A DNA stretch of 64,000 bases from Sporocytophaga myxococcoides DSM 11118 (GTDB lineage: Bacteria; Bacteroidota; Bacteroidia; Cytophagales; Cytophagaceae): positions 186,001 through 250,000 of the forward strand of contig NZ_AUFX01000011.1 of the NCBI RefSeq assembly GCF_000426725.1, written 5' to 3'. This document shows, piece by piece, positions 1 through 8,896 of this stretch; position 1 is the first letter of the stretch; the number at the start of each line of letters is the position of its first letter. Position numbers and translations under genes: made by a program. The notes under the pieces were generated by a model. The model was not told the DNA's origin. It searched no databases and saw nothing but the letters and a program-made list of their open reading frames with translations.

Positions 1-401
1 GAATGTTTAAACGTTAAAGGATTGATCATACCCGTCCTGTTGAAATGGGACCCAGATAATTTTTTCTGTGGAGGCACGATCTTGTAAAGCATGCCCTCTC
101 TCTCCCAAGCTCAACAAGTCTCAATAAAAATTAAACAATTTAACCAGCACCTTTTTGGATATTTTGGATATTAAAAATCTTATCTCGGACACACTGAAAT
201 ATCAATTGCAACATAATTATCTCCTTCTCTTGTCCCGGTATAAGCTCCCCTTAATTCCAGGCCATGTACACCTTCAATCAGGGTAGGTCAAGTAGAAATT
301 TGGCAAATATTATGTAGAGTGATTAGGAAAGAATATATTCACAGGCCGAAAAAGGACATTCTCTAAAACAGACCTTTTTCCATTCTTTATTAACGGTTTT
401 A
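1..401. other. Gene-free leader region with a decayed coding fragment
   Basis: No intact gene is seen here. The only structure I can support is a short open remnant on the minus strand (180-287), which recurs in part near 3.8 kb. The rest is AT-rich and presumably includes the promoter of the LRR kinase starting at 402. Confidence 0.5.
180..287 (-). pseudogene. C-terminal remnant of an unknown protein (copy A)
   Basis: Reading the minus strand from 287 to a TAA at 180-182 gives 35 codons that look protein-like, including GTREGDNYVAIDISVCPR just before the stop. There is no start codon, and the frame is closed upstream by a TGA at 288-290. The stretch 176-238 matches 3755-3818 at roughly 90 percent, and the match lies within this coding remnant. 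I do not recognise the family. Chance openness cannot be excluded, but a second degenerate copy argues for a real ancestral gene end. Confidence 0.35.
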
Positions 402-1718
402 ATGCAAACACTTCAACAATTACAATCAGGTCAACTTCACGGATCCAAAAGCATCAAACTTTCTTGTGGTCTTTCAGAATTCCCTTCCGAAATATTCGAA
501 CTAGCTGATACGCTGGAGATACTTGACCTATCAGGTAACAAGCTCTCAAGTTTACCAGCTGATTTTGGTCGCTTGAAAAATCTAAAGATTGCGTTCTTTT
601 CTGACAACCTCTTTACCACATATCCAACAGTTTTACCCCATTGTCCAAATTTGGAAATGGTCGGTTTTAAAGCCAACCAGATTGTTAACATTCCTGCAGA
701 AGCACTTTCACCCCATTTGCGCTGGCTGATCCTGACGAATAATAAAATAGAGTCTATTCCAGCTTCTATTGGGCTATGTACTCGTTTGCAGAAATGCATG
801 TTGGCAGGCAACCGATTGAAAGAATTGCCTATCGAAATGGCTCATTGTAAGAATATTGAACTACTTCGTATTTCGGCTAACCGTTTTGAAGCATTGCCTT
901 CATGGTTACTTAGCTTGCCAAAACTATCATGGCTCGCTATTGCAGGCAATCCATTCTGCCAGGAAAGTCAACGAGAAGATCATCTGGCCGAAATCGCCTG
1001 GGAAGACCTAGAAATAAAAGAACAACTGGGTGAGGGAGCTTCGGGTAACATCTCGCAAGCTGTTTGGCAAAAACAGCCTCCCTTGGAAGTAGCGGTAAAA
1101 ATATTCAAAGGCGAAGTAACCAGCGATGGCCTGCCTTCGGACGAGATGAAGGCGACTATAGCAGCAGGTACACATCCGAATTTGGTACAGATATTGGGCA
1201 AAATAAACCATCATCCCGAACTAAAACAGGGTTTGGTGCTGAGGCTCATTCCTTCCCACTATACCAACCTTGCCGGGCCTCCAAGCTATGAATCCTGTAC
1301 CAGAGATAATTATACCGAAGGAACAAGTTTTACAGTAAATGCACTGGTGAATATTGCTGCTGGTATGGCTTCTGTTTGCACCCATCTTCATGCCCGAGGT
1401 CTGATGCATGGGGACTTCTATGCCCACAATATATTGATAGACCACGAAGCCCACGCCCTTTTGGGTGACTTTGGTGCAGGAGTTTTATACGACATTAGCT
1501 CTGAAGTAGCACCCGCATTGGAACGTCTGGAAGTAAGAGCTTATGGCTGTTTGCTGGAAGATTTATTGAATCATATCACTTCTACTGATGTTGATTTGCC
1601 AATAGTCAAGAACTTTACACAGCTAAAAAACGAGTGCATGCAAGCAGAGGTGATGAACAGGCCAGGTTTTGATGAAATTAGTAAAAGGATACAAGCAATG
1701 GTACCAATATCTAACTAG
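402..1718 (+). CDS. Leucine-rich-repeat protein kinase
   Basis: This is a cytoplasmic LRR-kinase fusion of 438 residues. Residues about 15-200 hold leucine-rich repeats of the LxxLxLxxNxLxxLP type. Residues about 205-433 are a eukaryotic-like kinase: the glycine loop LGEGASGN is near residue 208, the ATP lysine is in VAVKIFK near 231, the catalytic loop HGDFYAHN is near 336 and the GDFG motif is near 354. The catalytic loop has F-Y in place of the usual L-K, a form closer to tyrosine-kinase-like bacterial LRR kinases. There is no signal peptide or membrane segment. It is monocistronic and convergent with the next gene. The substrate is unknown; protein-protein sensing by the LRRs is inferred. 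Confidence 0.88.
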   Translation: MQTLQQLQSGQLHGSKSIKLSCGLSEFPSEIFELADTLEILDLSGNKLSSLPADFGRLKNLKIAFFSDNLFTTYPTVLPHCPNLEMVGFKANQIVNIPAEALSPHLRWLILTNNKIESIPASIGLCTRLQKCMLAGNRLKELPIEMAHCKNIELLRISANRFEALPSWLLSLPKLSWLAIAGNPFCQESQREDHLAEIAWEDLEIKEQLGEGASGNISQAVWQKQPPLEVAVKIFKGEVTSDGLPSDEMKATIAAGTHPNLVQILGKINHHPELKQGLVLRLIPSHYTNLAGPPSYESCTRDNYTEGTSFTVNALVNIAAGMASVCTHLHARGLMHGDFYAHNILIDHEAHALLGDFGAGVLYDISSEVAPALERLEVRAYGCLLEDLLNHITSTDVDLPIVKNFTQLKNECMQAEVMNRPGFDEISKRIQAMVPISN

Positions 1719-1821
1719 CCATCCATTAAAAAAGAAGTTGATATATGGATAAATCTGAAAAAGATCTACTCACATACCAACTTCAATATAATAATATTAG
1801 AAACTTTAATTTGTCTTATAA

Positions 1822-1846
1822 AATTTAAACTGACACAGTTTAAATT
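1822..1846 (-). terminator. AT-rich hairpin between convergent genes
   Basis: A perfect 11-bp stem with a 3-base loop lies between the LRR kinase and the FG-GAP gene, just past the stop of the latter. The stem is AT-only apart from two base pairs and the T-run is weak, so its terminator role is likely but not certain. Confidence 0.45.
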
Positions 1847-1857
1847 ACACTCCTGCT

Positions 1858-3405
1858 TTATTTAACAACAAGTTTGTCTGTATAGCTACCATCTTCAGTA
1901 AATATCTGTAATATATATATACCTGGCGCAAGGGTTGATATATCTGCCATGTTATTGTCTTGTAACGTTAGCTTGTTGTTAACACCCATTCCATTTACAG
2001 CAAATATCTCTTTTACATTAGCACCTGAGTTAATTTCTATAAATCCAGATTCAGCAGGGTTTGGTGAAACAGTTACTGTTTTAACAGCATTCAGATTGCC
2101 TGTTTCAACCTCATCTGCAGATCTGAAGAAATTATGTCCCTGGAAGTATTGCCCATTGAATTGATCAAAACCGTATGCTACAGCTCCACCTGCCTCATCG
2201 TTTGATGAAGTAAAACATGGATCAACAAGATCCGGCCAGTCATAACCAAATGCACCAGCAGCCACTACGTTGTTTGAAAGGTCGACAGACCAGCCCATTC
2301 TTGCTCCCGCCTGGGTTAGTCCTGCAGCAGACCTGCGAACCCATGGACTTGCAGAAGTACCGGCTCTTTCAAGTTGTACTACTCTTCCACCATCTACAAA
2401 CTGGCCGTAAACCGCTTTAGTGCCTTCAATGGCTACATCCAATATATCACCAGATGACTGGATCACCTGGTCATCCTGCCAGCCTCCGCTCACTAGTTTT
2501 ATAAGGTGAACAACATTACCCACTGTACCAATGATTGCTCTGTCATTGGATATGTCCACAGTTGTTCCATACCTGCCGTCCTGAATACCAAATCCTCCGG
2601 CAATTCCGCTATTCAATGTCCAGTTGTTTCCTCCTGTGTTATGATAGATGTTGACAGAACCATTAGTACCTTGCGATGTCGGAAAGTCATTAGGTGCACC
2701 CACGATTATTTTCGTTTCATCATTGCTTATTGCAACAGAAGCCCCAAACCCACTTTCCAGGCCATTGTTAGGCGCAACAAGAGTAGATACATGGTTCCAG
2801 TTACCATTCACCAGTTTGTATATAAAAACAGCACCGCAATCAATTCCATTGACGTTTGCTCTTTTCGCACCAACTACAAGAGTATTTCTGCCCAATGCAA
2901 CCGCGCCTCCGAAGTTGTTTGCAGCTCCAGGGGTGATGTTGGCATTCGTTGGCATTTTTAGTTTCTTGAAAACTGATGAACTGAACTCCCCCGTGTTGTC
3001 TTTCTTTACAAGCAATACTGCGCCGGTAGTGCTGTCATTTGACGCACCAATTGCAAGCCATTCAGCCGCTACGGCTACCGATTGTCCTAATTTGGAGCCA
3101 ATTTCAAAATTGTGTACAAAAACAGAAGTACCTTCATATTTTCTGATTACTTGGCCATCTTTGTACAAGACTGCTCCACCTGTCATCTGAAATCTCCCCT
3201 GACAATCAGTTGCAGGATTTTTGTCGTCATCCGGTGCACCTACAAGAATGTAGTTGTCAAACTTTGAAATAGAAGCACCAAAGTTATCACCAGCACTCAG
3301 CGAGGAATGCTTTGGAAGTATAAAGTTATCAGCAACTCCTTGTGCCGATGCAGTGCCAGCAATACTTGCAAGAAGTATTGCTGTAGTTAAGATGTTTTTT
3401 TTCAT
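1858..3405 (-). CDS. Secreted FG-GAP beta-propeller protein, T9SS type A cargo
   Basis: The 515-residue protein starts with a Sec signal peptide ending at about SAQG (residue 22). The body is a series of FG-GAP-like blades: repeated stretches such as FGASISKFDNYILVGAP and later FGASVAISNDETKIIVGAP, spaced about 50-60 residues, predict an integrin-like beta propeller. The last 75 or so residues (VSPNPAESGFIEI ... PGIYILQIF ... DKLVVK) form a type A T9SS sorting domain, so the protein should cross the outer membrane and be surface-attached or released. No catalytic motif is visible. It stands alone, with the unusual repeat-rich 1 kb region upstream as its promoter region. Confidence 0.88.
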   Translation of the reverse strand: MKKNILTTAILLASIAGTASAQGVADNFILPKHSSLSAGDNFGASISKFDNYILVGAPDDDKNPATDCQGRFQMTGGAVLYKDGQVIRKYEGTSVFVHNFEIGSKLGQSVAVAAEWLAIGASNDSTTGAVLLVKKDNTGEFSSSVFKKLKMPTNANITPGAANNFGGAVALGRNTLVVGAKRANVNGIDCGAVFIYKLVNGNWNHVSTLVAPNNGLESGFGASVAISNDETKIIVGAPNDFPTSQGTNGSVNIYHNTGGNNWTLNSGIAGGFGIQDGRYGTTVDISNDRAIIGTVGNVVHLIKLVSGGWQDDQVIQSSGDILDVAIEGTKAVYGQFVDGGRVVQLERAGTSASPWVRRSAAGLTQAGARMGWSVDLSNNVVAAGAFGYDWPDLVDPCFTSSNDEAGGAVAYGFDQFNGQYFQGHNFFRSADEVETGNLNAVKTVTVSPNPAESGFIEINSGANVKEIFAVNGMGVNNKLTLQDNNMADISTLAPGIYILQIFTEDGSYTDKLVVK

Positions 3406-3535
3406 TATTATAGGTTGATTTTTTTATAAATGTATTAAGCGTCGGATTAGAATAATTAATCATTTTAAGAACACATCTTATTGCTTAATAAAAGAGTCGT
3501 ATGAAATGAGATGTGCTACCCTGGCAATAAAGAAT

Positions 3536-3588
3536 CATCGAAATGCAGCTGGCACGCGCTTATAGCGCGTGCCAGCTGCATTTCGATG
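3536..3588. repeat. Perfect 25-bp inverted repeat with 3-base loop
   Basis: The arms 3536-3560 and 3564-3588 are exact reverse complements around the loop TAT, with the core GCAGCTGGCACGCGCT. The arm is much richer in G and C than its surroundings. It is not followed by a T-run on either strand, so it is not an ordinary intrinsic terminator. It resembles a REP-like or small mobile hairpin, but no transposase is nearby. Confidence 0.85.
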
Positions 3589-3754
3589 CAAGGACAAATG
3601 TCTATTAATTTGTAAATTTGCATACAAAAAAGTGTTCTGTATAAACTGCCGAAGCCATGTTTATAAAGAGCATACAAAAATCAGTTTCTAACAACTGGAT
3701 GATTTTGCCTTAGTTTCAGTGGAAGTATTGCATTCACATGAATCTCCTATTTAT

Positions 3755-3818
3755 AATCTTATCTCGAACACACTGATAATATCAATTGCGTCATAATTAT
3801 CTCATTCTCTTGTACCGG
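3755..3818 (-). pseudogene. Decayed coding fragment (copy B)
   Basis: This stretch aligns with 176-238 with five mismatches and one single-base indel. Read on the minus strand it gives GTRE, an in-frame TGA, then DNYDAIDIISVFE, which parallels copy A (GTREGDNYVAIDISVCPR). The internal stop and the absence of flanking similarity mark it as a relic. Confidence 0.4.
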
Positions 3819-3875
3819 ATTTTAAAAGAATATATATAGTATTCTTAGAGCAAATACAATATTCAAAATTTATTA

Positions 3876-4177
3876 ACTAGGAAAATAGAATTCCTATATA
3901 GGGAAAGAGAATTCTTACATAGGAAAAGAGGATTCCAACATAGGAAAAGAAGATTCCTACGTAGCAAAAGAAAATTTCTACATAGCAAAAGAGATTTCCT
4001 ACATAGCAAAAGAGATTTCCTACATAGGAGAAGAGGATTCCTACATAGGAAAAGAGGATTCCTATATAGGAAAAGAGGATTCCTACATAGGAAAAGAGAT
4101 TTCCTACATATGAAAAGAGATTTCCTACATAGGAAAAGAGGATTCCTACATAGGAAAAGAGGATTCCTACATAGGAC
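3876..4177. repeat. Tandem array of a 21-bp repeat, about 14 units
   Basis: From 3891 the unit TTCCTACATAGGAAAAGAGGA repeats head to tail with an exact 21-base period to about 4163, followed by a 14-base partial unit; a degenerate half unit precedes it from 3876. Each unit contains TTCCTA-CA-TAGGAA, a 6-bp inverted repeat with a 2-base gap, so each is a potential dimeric protein-binding site. Units 4-6 carry a shared G-to-C change in the right arm. There are no spacers, so this is not a CRISPR. One plus frame is open across it (heptad FLHRKRG) but lacks a start codon. Confidence 0.95.
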
Positions 4178-4419
4178 TTCTAAATTTCGTTAGGGATTGT
4201 AATTGAGTGATGATGAAAGCATTCAATACAAATTTTCATAGTAGACTCCTGATGTATTCATGTTAATAAAGCCACAATCTGCTTTTGTAAATCAATTCCC
4301 CCAATACATGAAGTAAGAATCAGATTCATGACGGCCTCTGATATATTTGATTACCCCTTGGTATTTATTAAAAATAATTTTAACGAAAGCCATTGGAGAT
4401 TCACTTAAACAAAAAAACT

Positions 4420-7400
4420 ATGAGAACAAAAAAAACAATCTGGCCCACCCTGCTGGCCTTTGTGATGCTGGCTTACCAGGGCATAGCTCAGACTATAGTG
4501 GTAAAAGGCCTTACAGTGGCTGTTGACATGCCGTCTGCACCATTTCCCGAATCGGCAGACTCTGTTTCAAAAATGATGAATCAGCCAGGATTTGCAGGCT
4601 GGGGCCAGAAGGGATCGGTACGTGATTTTTATTACACACAATCTGATGGAAAATATTTGTTGACCAGTACTACAATCAAAGTACATCTTGCCTCTGGCGA
4701 CCTTAAAGACCTTCCAGCTGCAATTAACGAGCAATATCCAGCAGGATTTACAGATCTTACTCTAAACCCTGACAATTCTATATTCCACTTTAACGTATTG
4801 ACCAAAGTAGGTGGAGGAGCCTGGGCATTCGGCCCACAAGGTAATCACACTGTAAAAAATAACGGTGTGAATGTAAATCTCGGCTGGGGTCACCTTGTGA
4901 ATTATGCCCAAGGACAGAAACCTGAAATCAGTGTTATATGCCATGAGGCAGGACATAATATATTTGGATGGCCCGACCATTACCAGACTGCCTGGTCCAA
5001 TCTGGGAAATTATTGTATAATGGGAATGGGAGGAAGCGAATTTGAGCCGACTGCAGTCAATCCCGGACTAAGATTGCAGAAGAACTGGATAAACAATGTG
5101 ATTGAAATAGGGAATAAAAGCTACGACACAACAATCACTGCTGTATCCAACAGCTACAATACCATTTTTAAATACACCAATCCATACAACCCTAAAGAAT
5201 ATCTGTTGATACATCCTCAGGTTTATGGAAAATATTATCCTGAAAGAGTAAGATGGGATGGAATTGTAGACCAGGGACTGGCTATCTGGTATGTAGATGA
5301 ACTAGGCGGGCCCGAACTCCAGGGTCAACAGGAAGATTATTTTGTTAAATTAATAGCTGCCGACAATCAGATCGATCTGAATAACGAGGCTGTCGGTGCT
5401 CGAATTTTTCAGGGAGGCGGACTTGCTTATACCAGAACCAGTGGTGATTATGATGATCTTTTCGATAACGTAAAAAATACATTTCCCAATGGTACTCCAT
5501 TCCGTTGGAAAGACGGAGGTGAATTTGGACTGCACATTGGAAATATATCTGCACCTGGCGCCACTATGACATTCACAGTTTATGCAAGAGCCAATACATT
5601 TATAGCACGCTCGGACCAGAATGGTACTATCTCACCCAAAGGAGTCATTAACGCAACCAATCAGGTATTTACATTTTTACCAAACCCCGGTTACGAAATT
5701 AATACAGTAAAAGTAAATGGCGCTTCAGTAACTCCTACAGGAAACCAATACACACTTACAGGTACAAGCGGTTCTAAAACCATTGAGGTAACATATAAAA
5801 GAAAATCCACCCAGACTCCTCTGCCTTCAGGCTGGGCCAGTACAGACATTGGTGTAAACTCACAATCTGGCTTTGGTGCAGAAAATGCAGGAAAATTCTA
5901 TATCGAATCTTATGGCAGCTATGTTCAGGGCATAACAGACAACTGTAACTTCTTGTATCAGGCAGTAACAGGAGATGTTACACTTATTGCACGCTTAGCA
6001 GAACACAACAGACCAACATGGGAAATAAACAAGATCGGGCTTATGCTCAGGGCATCCCTTGCTACAGATGGAATTCAATCTATGATTTCAAGAATTCCAT
6101 TCAAAGGAGTATTGGCTGAACAGCGTACCTCTTCAGGCACAGCTATTGCATCAAATCCTGATCACATTGAGGGCCTGCACGTATATGAGCTTTATAACTA
6201 CCTTAAAATACAAAGAAGCGGGAACAATGTTACCACCTCCTGCTCACTCGATGGTATAACCTGGAAAGTAATGTCAGCACAGACATTAAGTCTGCCTCAA
6301 CAGGTTTATATAGGTCTTTTTAGCACAGGTGCAAAAGACGGCTATGCCGCCAGAGCTACCTTTGACAATGTACAGTTAAACATTGTCAATAGCTGCATAT
6401 TTGCCGGTTCGAAGCTTACAGGAACAAGCATCGGAGATGACGGATCATGGAACAATTCAGACGCAACACGTGAGAAAGCTTTTGATAATAATATTCAGAC
6501 ATATTATGATGCTCTGCAAAATGTTGCATGGACAGGTCTGGACCTTGGTTCAGAATTTAAAGTAACCGGAATCAGGTTTGTTCCGAGAGAAGGGCTGACC
6601 TATCGTATGATCGGAGGTAAATTCCAGGGAAGCAATACTGCAGATTTCACTTCGTTTACAGATCTACACACTGTAACAGCAGATCCTGCATATGAGTGGA
6701 ATTGCGCAGCTGTTTCAAATACATCTTCATTCAGATATGTCAGATACTTGGGCCCGGTGGATGGAGCAGGAAATGTTTCTGAAATAGAATTTATCGGATC
6801 ACCTGCAATCAACCTTCCTCCTACTGTAAGTATCACAAGCCCGGGCCCCAATGCAAGCTTTAATGCTCCGGCTAATATTACAATTGTTGCCAATGCAGCA
6901 GATGCAAACGGAACAGTTTCTAAAGTGGAATTCTACAATGGAACTACTTTATTAGGTACAGATAATACATCTCCATATAGCTATTTCTGGTCTAACGTAG
7001 CTGCGGGTACATATTCAATTACTGCAAAAGCAACGGATAATGCAGGGGCAACAACTTCACATACTGTTTCTAATATCATTGTCGTTCCCAACCCTCCTCC
7101 TACTGTAAGCATTATAAGTCCTGCCGCAAATGCAAGCTTTAATGCCCCGGCAACTATTACAATTACAGCAAATGCTGCCGATGCAAATGGTGCGGTGTCT
7201 AAAGTAGAATTCTTCAACGGCACTACTTTAATTGGAACAGACATTACATCACCATACACTTATACATGGTCAAATGTAGCCGCAGGTACATATTCCATTA
7301 CTGCAAAATCAACGGACAACCTTGGAGCAGTTGCATCACATATTATTTCTAATATAACAGTAATCAACCCTTCTGGAGGTGATATTACAGGTCCAAACTG

Positions 7401-7908
7401 TGGAGCCAACAATTCAGTTCTTCAATTTGAAGTAGCAGCATCTAAAAGAGTAAACGCTTATAATTACAACTGGTGGTTTGATGGGTCAGCACAAGGTATA
7501 GCTGTAGTATCTTCTACAGAAAATTATAAGGCAAAATTAAACACAGGTAATAATTTCAGCTCTGGTCAGGTTTGTGTCGGAATCTCTTATAACGGAGCAC
7601 CTTATTACTTACAAATCTGTAAAAGTGTTTCCAAATGCACAGGTGCAAGAGAAGATGAATCTGATATGATCGGAAATACTATGGGTGCAGTGACTTATCA
7701 GAATCCATTTACCAGCTCTACTACTATTACATTTCCGAATGCCAATCAGTCTGCAAACATACAAGTATTTAATGCAGCTGGTTCAATCATTATAGAAACT
7801 GCAGCGATAGGTTCATTTGAGTTTGGAAATAACCTAAAGCCAGGCTTCTATTTTGTGAGATTAAACTTTGATGGCAGAACAGAGACAGTAAAGCTAATCA
7901 AGGAATAA
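4420..7908 (+). CDS. Secreted M6-like metalloprotease, multidomain T9SS cargo
   Basis: The ATG at 4420 begins a signal peptide ending near YQGIAQ; an in-frame TTG at 4393 is less likely. The protein has about 1162 residues. Its catalytic domain carries HEAGHNIFGWPDH near residue 180, matching the HExxHxxGxxD pattern of the M6 (immune inhibitor A) family. Next come a repeat-like spacer, a jelly-roll module (about 465-655), a discoidin-like F5/8 type C module (about 665-795), two tandem Big-type Ig modules of 93 residues each, and a type A T9SS sorting domain at the end (NPFTSSTTI ... GFYFVRL). It is predicted to be an exported protease that binds glycans or polymers through its C-terminal modules. 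Substrate unknown. Confidence 0.9.
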   Translation: MRTKKTIWPTLLAFVMLAYQGIAQTIVVKGLTVAVDMPSAPFPESADSVSKMMNQPGFAGWGQKGSVRDFYYTQSDGKYLLTSTTIKVHLASGDLKDLPAAINEQYPAGFTDLTLNPDNSIFHFNVLTKVGGGAWAFGPQGNHTVKNNGVNVNLGWGHLVNYAQGQKPEISVICHEAGHNIFGWPDHYQTAWSNLGNYCIMGMGGSEFEPTAVNPGLRLQKNWINNVIEIGNKSYDTTITAVSNSYNTIFKYTNPYNPKEYLLIHPQVYGKYYPERVRWDGIVDQGLAIWYVDELGGPELQGQQEDYFVKLIAADNQIDLNNEAVGARIFQGGGLAYTRTSGDYDDLFDNVKNTFPNGTPFRWKDGGEFGLHIGNISAPGATMTFTVYARANTFIARSDQNGTISPKGVINATNQVFTFLPNPGYEINTVKVNGASVTPTGNQYTLTGTSGSKTIEVTYKRKSTQTPLPSGWASTDIGVNSQSGFGAENAGKFYIESYGSYVQGITDNCNFLYQAVTGDVTLIARLAEHNRPTWEINKIGLMLRASLATDGIQSMISRIPFKGVLAEQRTSSGTAIASNPDHIEGLHVYELYNYLKIQRSGNNVTTSCSLDGITWKVMSAQTLSLPQQVYIGLFSTGAKDGYAARATFDNVQLNIVNSCIFAGSKLTGTSIGDDGSWNNSDATREKAFDNNIQTYYDALQNVAWTGLDLGSEFKVTGIRFVPREGLTYRMIGGKFQGSNTADFTSFTDLHTVTADPAYEWNCAAVSNTSSFRYVRYLGPVDGAGNVSEIEFIGSPAINLPPTVSITSPGPNASFNAPANITIVANAADANGTVSKVEFYNGTTLLGTDNTSPYSYFWSNVAAGTYSITAKATDNAGATTSHTVSNIIVVPNPPPTVSIISPAANASFNAPATITITANAADANGAVSKVEFFNGTTLIGTDITSPYTYTWSNVAAGTYSITAKSTDNLGAVASHIISNITVINPSGGDITGPNCGANNSVLQFEVAASKRVNAYNYNWWFDGSAQGIAVVSSTENYKAKLNTGNNFSSGQVCVGISYNGAPYYLQICKSVSKCTGAREDESDMIGNTMGAVTYQNPFTSSTTITFPNANQSANIQVFNAAGSIIIETAAIGSFEFGNNLKPGFYFVRLNFDGRTETVKLIKE
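6817..7374 (+). repeat. Two tandem Ig-like domain repeats, 279-bp period
   Basis: Within the metalloprotease gene, the DNA beginning CCTCCTACTGTAAG at 6817 recurs at 7096 with high identity. Each copy encodes one 93-residue Ig-like module (PPTVSI ... AADANG ... VSKVEF ... TYSITAK). The high nucleotide identity suggests recent duplication or gene conversion of a domain. Confidence 0.85.
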
Positions 7909-7936
7909 AACAATAATACTGTTTGAAGATTTAATA

Positions 7937-7971
7937 AGGCAGGAAGTAGTTAAAATGCTTCCTGCTTTTTA
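7937..7971 (+). terminator. Intrinsic terminator of the metalloprotease gene
   Basis: GCAGGAAG and CTTCCTGC form an 8-bp stem around an 11-base loop, followed directly by TTTTTAT, 30 bases after the stop codon. Confidence 0.8.
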
Positions 7972-8074
7972 TATCTGTATATACTACTCTTCTTGACTCC
8001 GTAATCTCAATATACAGGAAAAGTTACAATGCTAAAACTTATGAATAATGTTCCTCACGCAAGGGTAATGCAGG

Positions 8075-8896
8075 TTAAATTACTCCGTGAGCCATTGCTT
8101 TTGTCAGAAGTTCACCGGTAGTTTTTACATCCATCTTTTTTAACATATTTTTCCTGTGATTGTAAACTGTGTGTTTACTAATGAACAGAGCATTGGAAAT
8201 CTCTTTGCTGCTCATCCCTTCACCTATCATAGTTAAAACTTCTCTTTCTCTTGCAGAGAGATCAAAAGGATCACTACCGCAGAGAAAAGATAGCACACTC
8301 GTGTTGCGGAATATACCGTTTGCGTCACGTTTTGCGAGTACAAGATTTATCGTCTCGTCTTTTTTTATATCGGTGATATCAAACATCATCTTAAGACCAA
8401 ACAGGATTTTGTTGTTTTCATCAGTATGCAACACTTTCATCTGATGCAAACACCAGCCTTCTGTACCGTCAATTCTTATAAACCTGGTTGAATAAGATAC
8501 TCTAACATCTTCAATAATTCCAGCATCCGCGCTTTTTTGAAAAAAATCAAACATTGTCGGGAAGATTTTATGGATAATTATATCCGCATGTGCAGATGGA
8601 AAAATGGAAATAGTTTTAACAAATCCAGATTCATAAAATTCTGCTCTTTTATGTCCGGTAATTTCTTCAAAATTTTCACTCAGGAAAACATATTCCTTAG
8701 TCTGAAAATCCGTAATCGCGACAACCCCAGCACTATTCTTAAGAAATTCATAGAAGGCAGGATTCCTGAGCAGAGTTTCTCTATCTCTTCTGCTAAGCTC
8801 TTCTTTACTTGAGAATTTATTCACAAGGTGGTTAAGCTCATTTTGCATCTGATAATATGATCTGTTTCCCAAAATTGGCCGAGTGATTGTGCTCAT
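8075..8896 (-). CDS. PAS domain LuxR-type transcriptional regulator
   Basis: I place the start at the ATG at 8896 (273 residues). An upstream in-frame start at 9103 would add 69 hydrophobic, low-complexity residues unlike family members. Residues about 45-180 form a PAS sensor domain (FEEITGHKRAEFYESG and a PAC-like YSTRFIRIDGTEGW). Residues about 205-270 are a LuxR/GerE helix-turn-helix (LSAREREVLTMIGEGMSSKE ... ISKHTVYNHRKNMLKKM). It has no receiver domain, so it should respond to a small ligand, redox or light rather than phosphorylation. Its targets cannot be told from the sequence; neighbours are the metalloprotease and small secreted proteins. Confidence 0.88.
   Translation of the reverse strand: MSTITRPILGNRSYYQMQNELNHLVNKFSSKEELSRRDRETLLRNPAFYEFLKNSAGVVAITDFQTKEYVFLSENFEEITGHKRAEFYESGFVKTISIFPSAHADIIIHKIFPTMFDFFQKSADAGIIEDVRVSYSTRFIRIDGTEGWCLHQMKVLHTDENNKILFGLKMMFDITDIKKDETINLVLAKRDANGIFRNTSVLSFLCGSDPFDLSAREREVLTMIGEGMSSKEISNALFISKHTVYNHRKNMLKKMDVKTTGELLTKAMAHGVI

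Larger units (their letters stand above)
3406..4419. other. 1 kb divergent intergenic region with hairpin, decayed fragment and 21-bp array
   Basis: The region separates two divergently transcribed T9SS cargo genes. It contains a long perfect hairpin (3536-3588), a second copy of the decayed coding fragment (3755-3818) and a tandem array (3876-4177). No gene is supported in it. Confidence 0.7.

Noticed and set aside
2506-3190. Two plus-strand open frames opposite the FG-GAP gene
   Set aside because: They lie antisense to a well-supported T9SS cargo gene and have no recognisable features.
3876-4177. CRISPR array
   Set aside because: Units are adjacent with no unique spacers and no cas genes are nearby.
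3849-4193. Open plus-strand frame through the 21-bp array (FLHRKRG heptads)
   Set aside because: It lacks a start codon, opens only because 21 is a multiple of three, and shows no signal or domain. I treat the array as non-coding.
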